7,138 bases of DNA from Nodosilinea sp. BSH.14 (lineage in GTDB: Bacteria; Cyanobacteriota; Cyanobacteriia; Phormidesmidales; Phormidesmidaceae), in assembly GCA_023264315.1 (NCBI GenBank), contig JALQST010000159.1, forward strand, positions 1-7,138, given 5' to 3'. Below the pieces are notes generated by a model that worked only from the letters and a program-made list of their open reading frames with translations, was not told the DNA's origin and did no database searches. A program made the position numbers and the translations under genes. Below are positions 1 through 5,948 of the stretch, in pieces (position 1 is the first letter of the stretch; the number at the start of each line of letters is the position of its first letter).

Positions 1-170
1 TGCTGCAACTGATGCTGATTTACATCGAGCCCCTGCGTAACTTCTTTGGCACCCACCTGATCAGCCCCCTAGAGCTGCTGATTTGCGTGGGCTTTAGCCT
101 GTTGCTCTTCGTTTGGGTCGAGTTTGAGAAAATCTACCGTCGCCTGCGGGGAAAAGTGGTTCATACCTAG
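1..170 (+). CDS. P-type cation-transporting ATPase, C-terminal fragment (5' end outside window)
   Basis: Reading from base 3 gives 55 codons and a TAG stop at 168-170. The peptide runs [18 protein letters not shown], then a hydrophobic helix of about 20 residues ([20 protein letters not shown]) and a basic tail (KIYRRLRGK). This matches the last membrane segments of P2-type ATPases of the PacL/PMA family, where a 'IY.PPLR.FFGT' loop is followed by a final helix ending in VWVE.EK. Such pumps move Ca2+ or other cations across the membrane at the cost of ATP. The catalytic DKTG and nucleotide-binding regions lie outside the window, so the substrate cannot be told. The gene converges on the HAD phosphatase gene, with a palindromic element between the two stops. 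The family call is fairly firm given the short fragment; the ion specificity is open. Confidence 0.78.
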   Translation, partial: LQLMLIYIEPLRNFFGTHLISPLELLICVGFSLLLFVWVEFEKIYRRLRGKVVHT

Positions 171-173
171 GCA

Positions 174-244
174 CTCTTCTACCCCGATCCTCTCCAGCCC
201 TCACTCCCAGCCCCTCTCCCTCGGGGAGAGGGGGGGTAGAAGAG
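174..244. repeat. REP-like nested palindrome between convergent genes
   Basis: Two inverted repeats are nested. The outer pair is a perfect 12-bp match, CTCTTCTACCCC at 174-185 and its reverse complement at 233-244. The inner pair is a perfect 10-bp stem, CCCCTCTCCC at 211-220 and GGGAGAGGGG at 224-233, closed by a 3-nt loop (TCG). The pyrimidine-rich arm is of the kind seen as dispersed intergenic repeats in many bacterial genomes. It fills the gap between the ATPase stop (170) and the HAD stop (248), so it could also end transcription in both directions. There is no U-run, which argues against a classical intrinsic terminator. The repeat nature is recalled; copy number was not tested. Confidence 0.7.
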
Positions 245-247
245 GGT

Positions 248-1033
248 CTAGGATGTCAGCAGGGCTTGGGTCAGTTCTAGGAAGCCGTCTACTTCGGCCC
301 GGTGGGTGATGCAGCGGGGATGGTGCGCCAGGTGGGGCCAGTAATGGGTCACGTTGGCCACGCCGACGGATTGGGGGAACAGGGCAGGATTAAACAAGCT
401 GACATCGTTGGGGCTGTCGCCAATGGTGATGACTTGGTGGGGCGCAGCCTGGGGAAAGTGGCGCTGGATCAACCGTTGCAGCCCCGCCGCCTTGGATTGC
501 CCCAGGGGAAAGAGGTGACACTGTACGGTGCTGTAGGTGAACCCCCAGTCGATGCGGTGGCAGATTTCGGCCATCTGAGATAGATCCGCTGGAGACAGGC
601 CCTCAGTGGAAAACGTCCAGTCCGTCAGCCGAAACAGGTTATCTTCGGCGGGGGTGAGGTCGAAGCCGTGCCTACACAGATGGCGGAAGACCTCCTCTAA
701 CGCGCCGCGATGGTTGTCTAGGTTGGGGATATCTGTGAGGTATTCCGGGATGGCGCTGCCGGGAAAGTAGACGCCGCCATTCTCCGCCATCGCCCCAGCA
801 ATGGGCAGATAGTGGGCCACCCCCTGCACCCAGCCCGCCGAGCGCCCGGTCACAATCAACACCGTCCAGCCCGCCCGCTGCAACTGGGCTAGCCCCTGGA
901 TCAGGTCGGCGCTAAACTGCCCCTGGCGGGTGAGGGTGCCGTCCATGTCGGTGGCAATCCATCCCGGCTGGGGGCAGGATTCCTTAAACTGATGGACAAA
1001 CTCGGCGACGGTGCATGGTTGGGATTTGTCCAT
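248..1033 (-). CDS. HAD-superfamily phosphatase, IIB-type cap (Cof/sucrose-phosphatase-like)
   Basis: Protein of 261 residues from the ATG at 1033. All four HAD motifs are visible: motif I DMDGT with nucleophile D29 and acid/base D31, motif II VTGR with T62, motif III lysine K181 (GQSKAAGL), and motif IV GDSPND with D206 and D210 for Mg2+. About 100 residues lie between motifs II and III, the place of a C2-type cap, as in sucrose-6-phosphate, mannosyl-3-phosphoglycerate and Cof-like phosphatases. A soluble cytoplasmic enzyme removing phosphate from a small, perhaps sugar-type, metabolite is expected; the substrate cannot be told. The frame stays open upstream to a GTG at 1132, which would add 33 residues, but that stretch (MAAGRRPTLPCSFRSF) is basic and unlike the family, so the internal ATG is preferred. 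Neither start has a good Shine-Dalgarno. It is divergent from the M15 peptidase gene. Confidence 0.85.
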   Translation of the reverse strand: MDKSQPCTVAEFVHQFKESCPQPGWIATDMDGTLTRQGQFSADLIQGLAQLQRAGWTVLIVTGRSAGWVQGVAHYLPIAGAMAENGGVYFPGSAIPEYLTDIPNLDNHRGALEEVFRHLCRHGFDLTPAEDNLFRLTDWTFSTEGLSPADLSQMAEICHRIDWGFTYSTVQCHLFPLGQSKAAGLQRLIQRHFPQAAPHQVITIGDSPNDVSLFNPALFPQSVGVANVTHYWPHLAHHPRCITHRAEVDGFLELTQALLTS

Positions 1034-1080
1034 CGGTTCTACACTTAGGGACGGTAACGTGACGACAGCAAGACTCGGGT

Positions 1081-1151
1081 GGTCGAAAGACCGAAAAGAA
1101 CACGGTAGAGTGGGCCTCCGGCCTGCCGCCACGACAGCCAGGATCGCTGTC
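1081..1151. other. Cluster of three small hairpins in the divergent spacer
   Basis: The 149-bp gap between the HAD start (1033) and the M15 start (1183) must hold promoters for both genes, but I see no convincing -35/-10 pair. It does hold three short perfect stems: GGTC-GAAA-GACC at 1081-1092, a 4-bp stem on a GNRA-type tetraloop; GGCC-TCC-GGCC at 1113-1123; and GACAGC/GCTGTC at 1133-1138 and 1146-1151 with a 7-nt loop. They could form in the leader of either transcript, depending on start sites. GC-rich DNA makes short stems by chance, so function is uncertain. Confidence 0.35.
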
Positions 1152-1162
1152 CTACCAGGGTT

Positions 1163-1169
1163 GGGGAGG
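1163..1169 (+). promoter_or_regulatory. Shine-Dalgarno before the M15 peptidase gene
   Basis: GGGGAGG lies 13 nt before the ATG at 1183. The core is strong, the spacing somewhat long. It supports this ATG over the next in-frame codons and shows the gene is translated independently. Confidence 0.5.
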
Positions 1170-1182
1170 CGAAAACAGGGTT

Positions 1183-2844
1183 ATGGATAAACTAGCACCG
1201 GATCAGCGCAACTATTACTATCTCATTGAGGCGAACCGCACGGGCATTCACAAGCCCCTCTTGGCGGCGCTCTATGCGGTGCAGGGGCAGCCTCCCTTGG
1301 CGGACGGAGAAACGGGCCTGGGCTTGGTGCCCATTCACCAGGTTGACCTCGCCCAGGTGGAGACCTTTGTGGGACAGGTGCAGTTCGCGGCCAACACCCT
1401 ACGCCGCCTGGTGCAGCGGTTGATTGACCAGGGCTGGGCCAATGCCGACCTGTGGAACGCCACCGCCGGACGCTATACCGACCGCTTTCTGACGACGGTG
1501 GCCGCAGGCTACACCCCCACAACGGAGGAACCCGAGGCCGCCCGCCTAGAAGCCTGTGTCGAGGCCGCCCTGCGCCAAGCCTATGTTGAGGATTTGGCGG
1601 CGGACTATGGCGGTGGCTCGCCGCCCCAAGGTATGGCCCAGCTTGACCCCACCCTGCTGGCCTTTGCAGAACGGGTGCCGCCAAACTACAGCCGCCTAGA
1701 ATCCCAGCGCCAAGCCCTCGTCGAGGCGGTGCGGCTGTGGCGGCAACTGGACGATGCAGCGGCGGTGTATGGGGCACTTCAGGTGCCCGTGGCAGATCAG
1801 GTGCCCGTGGAAGCGGCCCTCGATCAGGCCCTACTCGCCTTTATTCAGTCCACCCTGCGCTACTATGCTGGCTACCCCCACCAGCGGGAAGCCCTGCTGC
1901 GTCTGGTGCAGCTTTGGCGCAAGCTGGATTCCCGGGAAGAGGCCATCGTGACCCTGCTCGATAGCGACCCCTTTGCCCACGAAACCAACCTGCCCGTCAT
2001 CGATCCCGCCCTCATCGCCGCTGTCCAGAGCATCCCTCGGCTCTACCGGGGCCAGGGCGATCAGCGTTTTGCCCTCACCGAGGGCTACCGTCGCTGGTTT
2101 GGGCTTGAGTCGCGCCATGCGGCCCTAGACCGGTTGGGGGTGGATCCCGAGGCCCTGGTGGCCAACGCCGATAATCCCACGGCCCTGGTGGAAACGGCCC
2201 AACGCCTGGATCGGGCACTCCTAGACTTTGTGCAAAGCATTCCCACCACCTACACCGAAACCGCCCCCCAGCGGGAGGCGTTGATTCGCCTGGTGCAGCT
2301 TTGGCGCAGATTGGAGGGCCGCACCGCCACGGTGCAAGCCCTGCTGGAGGAGGTGCGACGCATGGAACGAGCCGCCCCCACCTCCCCCGACGCCATGCCG
2401 GTTCCCCTGCCGCCCCCCGCCCCCGCCCGTCCGCCCCGATGGACACCCCACAACATTCAACTAGCCGCCAGCATTGTGCCCAACGGCAACTTGACCTGGG
2501 CCGAGGCCACCCGGGGCGGCGTGCGAATGCCCCCCAACCAAGCCACCGTGGACGCCATTGTGCGCATTGCTCGCCTAGCCCAGCAGGCCCGCGATCGCCT
2601 GGGTCGGCCCTTCATCGTCACCAGTTGGTATCGTCCGGCGGAGATCAACCGCCGGGTAGGTGGCGCATCCCACAGTCGTCACATGGTCGGCGATGCCATC
2701 GACTTCTACTGCGTTGGCCTCACGGGCAACCAGGTCTACTGGTTCCTCGACCCCTGGTGGCCCGGTGGCCTGGGGCGCTACCGTCGCTACCCCAACCTAG
2801 TGCACCTCGATGCCCGCTCAGAACGCGCTCGCTGGACGCATTAA
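1183..2844 (+). CDS. Repeat-containing protein with C-terminal M15-type zinc peptidase domain
   Basis: Protein of 553 residues in three parts. Residues 1-145 form an N-terminal region starting MDKLAPDQRNYYYLIEANRT, which I recall from cyanobacterial M15A-like proteins. Residues 155-387 hold four imperfect helical repeats (about 155-200, 214-259, 274-317, 343-387), each reading roughly D.ALL.FVQSIP..Y....QREAL..LVQLWR.L. A proline-rich hinge (about 400-420) leads to an M15_3/DUF882-like domain (about 421-553). In it SRHMVGDAID fits the SxHxxGxAxD zinc motif with H500 and D507, and VHLD supplies the third ligand H541; TSWYRP (about 480-485) fits the conserved loop before it. Known members cleave D-Ala-D-Ala or related peptidoglycan links. 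There is no signal peptide or membrane helix, so how it reaches the wall, or whether it acts inside the cell, is unclear. Repeat function is unknown. A phage endolysin origin is possible, but no phage genes are nearby. It converges on exbD, 37 bp away. Confidence 0.85.
   Translation: MDKLAPDQRNYYYLIEANRTGIHKPLLAALYAVQGQPPLADGETGLGLVPIHQVDLAQVETFVGQVQFAANTLRRLVQRLIDQGWANADLWNATAGRYTDRFLTTVAAGYTPTTEEPEAARLEACVEAALRQAYVEDLAADYGGGSPPQGMAQLDPTLLAFAERVPPNYSRLESQRQALVEAVRLWRQLDDAAAVYGALQVPVADQVPVEAALDQALLAFIQSTLRYYAGYPHQREALLRLVQLWRKLDSREEAIVTLLDSDPFAHETNLPVIDPALIAAVQSIPRLYRGQGDQRFALTEGYRRWFGLESRHAALDRLGVDPEALVANADNPTALVETAQRLDRALLDFVQSIPTTYTETAPQREALIRLVQLWRRLEGRTATVQALLEEVRRMERAAPTSPDAMPVPLPPPAPARPPRWTPHNIQLAASIVPNGNLTWAEATRGGVRMPPNQATVDAIVRIARLAQQARDRLGRPFIVTSWYRPAEINRRVGGASHSRHMVGDAIDFYCVGLTGNQVYWFLDPWWPGGLGRYRRYPNLVHLDARSERARWTH
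1903..2308 (+). repeat. Intragenic repeat with a 19-nt identical core in two copies
   Basis: CTGGTGCAGCTTTGGCGCA occurs exactly at 1903-1921 and again at 2290-2308, inside the second and fourth helical repeats of the M15 protein, where both encode LVQLWR. The copies are 387 bp apart and in frame. The third repeat, between them, has diverged (GYRRWFGLES), as has the first. Identity at DNA level suggests duplication or gene conversion within the gene rather than only protein-level conservation. Confidence 0.7.
2591..2598. repeat. HIP1 octamer GCGATCGC
   Basis: A perfect copy of the highly iterated palindrome known to be over-represented in many cyanobacterial genomes. It lies within the peptidase domain coding region. 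One copy is weak evidence for taxonomy; it agrees with the gene content. Confidence 0.6.
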
Positions 2845-2881
2845 GGTGGGTTAAGGTGTGATCGGGGTGGGAGAGACGCCC

Positions 2882-3298
2882 CTAGGGCTGGGCCTCGATG
2901 GCGAGGGAAACGCGATTGCCGCCAATGCGGCGCATCTCGCCGAGGAACTGCATCACCTGTTCGTAGGGGAGGTCTGGGTTAGGCAGGAGAAAAATCATGT
3001 CGTCGGGGTTGCGGCTGAGGTACGCCTCCATTTGGGGGGCGAGGGTTGCGAGGTCGATGGGTTGGCCATTGAGCGAAATTTTGTTGTCCCCCGCCAGTTC
3101 CACAATGAAAGGATCGGCAGGGAGGACGGTGGGAGTATCGGCCTGCTGTTCCCCCGGAAGCTGAATCTCGACTAGGGTTTCCTGGCTGAGGGTGGTGGTG
3201 ATGACGACAAAAAAGGCCAAAACGCCCATCATCACCGTCAACATGGGAATGAGGTCTACCTGGGGTGGGGGCGGGCTGGGCTGGGTTCTAAAGCGCAT
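2882..3298 (-). CDS. exbD: ExbD/TolR-family biopolymer transport protein
   Basis: Protein of 138 residues from the ATG at 3298: a short proline-rich cytoplasmic N-terminus (MRFRTQPSPPPPQVDLIP), one membrane helix (about 18-36, MLTVMMGVLAFFVVITTTL) and a periplasmic domain of about 100 residues with the ExbD fold pattern (FIVELAGDNKISLNG near 64-78, LGEMRRIGGNRVSLAIE near the end). ExbD pairs with ExbB to couple the proton gradient to an outer-membrane partner, usually TonB. The start is 4 bp after the exbB stop, implying coupled translation. A longer frame starting at 3364 exists, but its first 22 residues lie inside exbB and do not resemble the family. The position that carries the proton-binding Asp in E. 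coli ExbD (D25) and TolR (D23) is Thr21 here; the only nearby acidic residue is D15. The protein may therefore be a specialised or non-proton-coupled paralog. No TonB or receptor gene is in view. Confidence 0.85.
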   Translation of the reverse strand: MRFRTQPSPPPPQVDLIPMLTVMMGVLAFFVVITTTLSQETLVEIQLPGEQQADTPTVLPADPFIVELAGDNKISLNGQPIDLATLAPQMEAYLSRNPDDMIFLLPNPDLPYEQVMQFLGEMRRIGGNRVSLAIEAQP

Positions 3299-3302
3299 AG
3301 GG

Positions 3303-3986
3303 CTAGCCAAGGCGGTCGAAGGTGCGCTGGGGTTCAGGGCTGGGTAGGGGTTGGGCGGGCTCATGCCAGTATTGTCGATAGATCAGTTCTAGCTCGTTGC
3401 CCGCATTCGAGAAGTAGTCGATTTGCTGGGCCTGCAACGTCACCATCACCCGAAACACCAGCAGCGCCAAGATCGCCACCACCATCCCCGCAGCGGTGGT
3501 AATCAGGGCTTCCCCAATCCCCGCTGCCGCCGCCGTGGCCTGCTCCCCCGACCCGCCACCGCCAATCGTGAGGTTACTGAAGGTGGCAATTAACCCGGTG
3601 ACGGTGCCCAGCAACCCCAGCAGCGGCGCAACGGCCACCACCGTTTCCAGGAGTTTGTCGCCCTTGCGCATTTGGGCAAACTCGCGATCCCCCGCTGTTT
3701 CCATGGCCAGCCGAAAGGTCTCTGGGGAGGGCCGACTGAGCCGCAACGGAGCCAACAAAAAGCGGCCAATGGGCGAATCCTGTGCTTGAGCCGCCAGGGC
3801 AGCCGATTCACTGAGGTCACGGCGAGCCGCCTCCAGCACTGCGTTGACCACTTGATCCTCCCGCTTCAGCAGCCGTCGCCAAAACAGCGCCCGATCTAGG
3901 GCGGTGGCCAGGGTGAGCACCGAACACCCAACAATGGGCACCATCACGGGGCCACCTTTTGCCAAAAAGTCAAAAACCGTGGTCAT
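3303..3986 (-). CDS. exbB: ExbB/TolQ/MotA-family proton channel protein
   Basis: Protein of 227 residues with the three-helix layout of the family: TM1 about 12-33 (PVMVPIVGCSVLTLATAL), a cytoplasmic loop of about 80 residues rich in charged residues, TM2 about 113-136 (VVAVAPLLGLLGTVTGLIATF) and TM3 about 158-183 (GEALITTAAGMVVAILALLVFRVMV). The LLGLLGTVTG and GIGEALITTAAG signatures are typical; E159 and the threonines at 127, 129, 163 and 164 fall where ExbB/TolQ have pore residues. It forms the inner-membrane pentamer around ExbD. A glycine-rich loop (IGGGGSG, 141-147) precedes TM3, and the C-terminus has a proline-rich tail. It is first in a two-gene operon with exbD. The ATG at 3986 has no clear Shine-Dalgarno, common in cyanobacteria. 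The tandem 23-bp repeat just upstream is a candidate control site. Confidence 0.9.
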   Translation of the reverse strand: MTTVFDFLAKGGPVMVPIVGCSVLTLATALDRALFWRRLLKREDQVVNAVLEAARRDLSESAALAAQAQDSPIGRFLLAPLRLSRPSPETFRLAMETAGDREFAQMRKGDKLLETVVAVAPLLGLLGTVTGLIATFSNLTIGGGGSGEQATAAAAGIGEALITTAAGMVVAILALLVFRVMVTLQAQQIDYFSNAGNELELIYRQYWHEPAQPLPSPEPQRTFDRLG

Positions 3987-4011
3987 AGGGTTGCAGGATG
4001 ACGACGGGAAT

Positions 4012-4057
4012 AATCTTAGCCGTTTGAGGTTAACAATCCTAGCCGTTTGAGGTTAAC
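4012..4057. promoter_or_regulatory. Two tandem 23-bp repeats upstream of exbB (candidate operator)
   Basis: Two head-to-tail 23-bp units, 4012-4034 and 4035-4057, differ at one base (T4016 against C4039) and share the run TAGCCGTTTGAGGTTAACAA. The first unit contains an imperfect dyad TTAGCC-N6-GGTTAA with one mismatch. The nearer unit is 25 bp from the exbB ATG. On the minus strand each gives a TTGTTA hexamer resembling a -35, but no well-spaced -10 follows. The position suits regulator binding sites for exbBD. The sequence does not look like a Fur box. It could instead be a slippage-type tandem duplication. Confidence 0.5.
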
Positions 4058-4120
4058 AAGCTTCAGTCGATCACAAGGTTCCGGTAAGACCTCACACCGC
4101 ACTACAGCCATTCTCATTTT

Positions 4121-4191
4121 GGCCAATTGGCCTTGTCACCCTGAGCCTGTCGAAGGGTGACAAGGCGGTGAAACGGCTTCGACAAGCTCAG
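4121..4191. repeat. REP-like palindrome cluster between exbB and nadA
   Basis: Three linked inverted repeats are present. GGCCAATTGGCC at 4121-4132 is a perfect 12-bp palindrome. CCTTGTCACCCT at 4131-4142 pairs with AGGGTGACAAGG at 4154-4165, a perfect 12-bp stem with an 11-nt loop. CTGAGCCTGTCGAAG at 4141-4155 is inverted as CTTCGACAAGCTCAG at 4177-4191 with one mismatch. The CTTCGACAAGCTCAG-type core is a dispersed intergenic repeat found in many unrelated bacteria. Such elements are often spread by RAYT-type transposases, none of which is in view. The element lies between two divergent genes, upstream of the probable nadA promoter. Confidence 0.7.
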
Positions 4192-4253
4192 CCTGAGCGG
4201 TATTGTCTTCATCAGCCCAGTCATACTGAGCATTGCGGCGGGGGAATGACCCC

Positions 4254-4283
4254 TCGACGAATTTTGGTAAAACAAACTATAAT
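4254..4283 (+). promoter_or_regulatory. Probable sigma-70-type promoter of nadA
   Basis: A perfect TATAAT at 4278-4283 is preceded by TCGACG (4254-4259, four of six matches to TTGACA) at an 18-bp spacing. It points at nadA, whose start is about 43 bp downstream, giving a leader of roughly 35 nt. The -10 is convincing, the -35 only fair. Confidence 0.55.
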
Positions 4284-4325
4284 AGGAGCTAGTCCACCCT
4301 GTCCTTCTACCCAACGTTGGCTCCT

Positions 4326-5291
4326 GTGTTTACCACCCTTTCCCCCACTGCTGCGGTTGTTCCGGGCCGTCTAGATTTATTTGAGGCGATTGAAACCCTT
4401 AAACAAGAGCTAAACGCCGTTATTCTGGCCCACTACTACCAAGATCCGGATATTCAAGACGTTGCGGACTATATTGGCGATTCCCTGGGCCTATCGCGCC
4501 AAGCCGCCAGCACCGATGCGGACGTGATCGTCTTTGCCGGGGTTCACTTTATGGCAGAAACCGCCAAAATTCTGAACCCCACCAAGCAAGTGCTGTTGCC
4601 CGATCTCGATGCCGGTTGCTCCTTGGCCGATAGCTGCCCCCCTGAGGCCTTCGCAGCGTTCAAGGCCCAATATCCGGGGCATGTGGTGATTTCCTACATC
4701 AACTGCACGGCCCAGATTAAGGCCATGAGTGACGTCATCTGCACCAGTTCCAACGCCGTGAAGATTGTGCAGCAAATTCCCGCTGACCAGCCGATCATCT
4801 TTGCCCCCGACCAAAACCTAGGCCGCTATGTGATGGCCCAAACCGGGCGCGATATGGTGCTGTGGCCCGGAAGCTGCATGGTGCACGAAACCTTCTCTGA
4901 GAAAAAGCTGGTGCAGTTGCAAATGGAACACCCCGACTCCGAGGTGATTGCCCACCCCGAATGTGAGGCGGCGGTGCTGCGCCACGCCCACTATATTGGC
5001 TCCACCACGGCCCTGCTGAACTACGCCCAGGCCAGCCCCAAGCAGACGTTCATCGTCGTCACCGAACCGGGCATCATCCACCAAATGGAAAAAGAGGCCC
5101 CCGGTAAGCGGTTTATCCCGGCCCCGCCCACGGCCTCCTGCGCCTGCAACGAGTGCCCCCACATGCGGCTGAACACCCTGGAAAAGCTCTATCTGGCCAT
5201 GAAAAACCGCCAGCCGGAAATCACCCTAGCGGAGGAGTTACGGCTGGCGGCCCTGGCCCCCATGCAGCGAATGCTGGAGATGAGCGCCTAA
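4326..5291 (+). CDS. nadA: Quinolinate synthase NadA (4Fe-4S enzyme)
   Basis: NadA condenses iminoaspartate with dihydroxyacetone phosphate to quinolinate, the second step of de novo NAD synthesis, in the cytoplasm. The 321-residue protein is nearly all recognisable: [10 protein letters not shown] near the start, [64 protein letters not shown], and [11 protein letters not shown] near the end. Three cysteines match the iron-sulfur ligands known for the family: C98 (DAGC), C184 (GSC) and C277 (NEC). No in-frame ATG precedes the conserved region. GTG at 4326 gives [11 protein letters not shown], the kind of start I recall for cyanobacterial homologs; TTG at 4317 would add three residues. Neither has a Shine-Dalgarno at normal distance; an AGGAG at 4284-4288 is too far away. 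The nadB and nadC partners are not in the window. It converges on the lipoprotein gene, 32 bp away. Confidence 0.95.
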   Translation: MFTTLSPTAAVVPGRLDLFEAIETLKQELNAVILAHYYQDPDIQDVADYIGDSLGLSRQAASTDADVIVFAGVHFMAETAKILNPTKQVLLPDLDAGCSLADSCPPEAFAAFKAQYPGHVVISYINCTAQIKAMSDVICTSSNAVKIVQQIPADQPIIFAPDQNLGRYVMAQTGRDMVLWPGSCMVHETFSEKKLVQLQMEHPDSEVIAHPECEAAVLRHAHYIGSTTALLNYAQASPKQTFIVVTEPGIIHQMEKEAPGKRFIPAPPTASCACNECPHMRLNTLEKLYLAMKNRQPEITLAEELRLAALAPMQRMLEMSA

Positions 5292-5323
5292 AACAACTGG
5301 GGATAACGACTGGGGATAAGGGG

Positions 5324-5839
5324 CTAGCGGCAATCGCCTCGGCCCCACTGTCCGTCATAGCCGACGGACACCTGGTCGCCCCGTTGGGCTGGGTTGGAGG
5401 ACAGGTGGACAAGGGTGACACTGGCCATCTCCTGCACCGAGCCGCGCCAAATGGCTTGCCCCTGGGCGTTTTTGCCGTCATAGCTGAGGAAGGATTCCGC
5501 AAAAACGGCCCCGGTGGCGGGTCGCTTCAGTTCAATGCGCGAAAATCCGGCCTCCCGGGTGAAGTAGACCGTAAAGTCGATGTCATTCACCGTAATGGAT
5601 CCGGTACAGGTCATCTCCAGGTTGTCCTGGTTAGGTTCTTCGGGAGGGGCAGCGGCAGAACCGGGCACCGGGGTTGTATCGGGAGATGGGATCGCCGCCT
5701 CGGTGGGGGCTGGCTCTGCGGTGGGGGCTGGTTCTGGGCTCGTCTCCGTCATCCCTTGGGGTTGGGATCCACCATTGCAGGCCACCATGCCCAGGCTCAG
5801 CAGTAAGGCCGTTCCCATCAACACAAATCGCGATGTCAT
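5324..5839 (-). CDS. Small lipoprotein of unknown function
   Basis: Protein of 171 residues that I do not recognise. A lipoprotein signal peptide is clear: MTSRF, a hydrophobic core (VLMGTALLLSLG), then MVAC with the lipidated cysteine at C21. Next comes a Pro/Ala/Thr/Glu-rich linker (about 34-72) and a compact C-terminal domain of about 95 residues, predicted mainly beta, starting EMTCTGSITVNDIDFTVYF. Two cysteines, C78 and C170, bracket this domain and could form a disulfide in the periplasm. The ATG at 5839 is chosen because it fits the signal peptide and has AGGAGAT at 5851-5857, 11 nt away; a GTG directly before it is possible. A TTG at 5851 overlaps the Shine-Dalgarno and is rejected. 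It follows murJ on the same strand with a 109-bp gap, so it may have its own promoter. Confidence 0.8.
   Translation of the reverse strand: MTSRFVLMGTALLLSLGMVACNGGSQPQGMTETSPEPAPTAEPAPTEAAIPSPDTTPVPGSAAAPPEEPNQDNLEMTCTGSITVNDIDFTVYFTREAGFSRIELKRPATGAVFAESFLSYDGKNAQGQAIWRGSVQEMASVTLVHLSSNPAQRGDQVSVGYDGQWGRGDCR
5701..5736. repeat. Tandem 18-bp repeat in the lipoprotein linker
   Basis: CGGTGGGGGCTGGCTCTG (5701-5718) is followed directly by a copy with one change (5719-5736). On the minus strand it encodes two PAPT-E/A units of the proline-rich linker. In-frame repeats like this change linker length by multiples of six residues. Confidence 0.7.
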
Positions 5840-5850
5840 CACTCGGGTCA

Positions 5851-5857
5851 ATCTCCT
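5851..5857 (-). promoter_or_regulatory. Shine-Dalgarno of the lipoprotein gene
   Basis: On the minus strand AGGAGAT lies 11 nt before the ATG at 5839 and 8 nt before the GTG at 5842. It decides against the longer TTG start at 5851, which it abuts. Confidence 0.6.
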
Positions 5858-5948
5858 GATTATTGCGCAAGACCGAATTTACGGGTATCCATCCTATCAA
5901 CCCCATCGGATCGTGATCCCATGATTGCTAAACGTTAACATCTCGGTA

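Noticed and set aside
1034..1132. 33-residue N-terminal extension of the HAD phosphatase from a GTG
   Set aside because: No Shine-Dalgarno, basic composition unlike the family, and it would consume most of the divergent promoter region.
2301..2861. Plus-strand frame of 186 codons in another frame of the M15 gene
   Set aside because: Low-complexity Pro/Arg/His-rich product typical of an out-of-frame reading of GC-rich DNA; the in-frame peptidase motifs explain the region.
3299..3364. 22-residue N-terminal extension of ExbD
   Set aside because: It lies wholly inside the exbB 3' end; the ATG at 3298 gives a normal family N-terminus and a 4-bp gap.
4012..4057. CRISPR array
   Set aside because: The two repeats abut with no spacer between them, and there are no cas genes.
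4114..4314. Minus-strand frame of 66 codons between exbB and nadA
   Set aside because: Its residues (LRLSLSKPFHRLVTLRQAQGD) are translated REP palindromes, a common false gene, and it lies across the nadA promoter.
5292..5323. Terminator between nadA and the lipoprotein gene
   Set aside because: The gap holds a direct repeat of ACTGGGGATAA (5296-5306 and 5309-5319) but no strong stem or T-run.
5153..5806. Plus-strand frame of 217 codons
   Set aside because: It overlaps the nadA 3' end and runs antisense to the lipoprotein, whose signal peptide and Shine-Dalgarno are clear; no family features.
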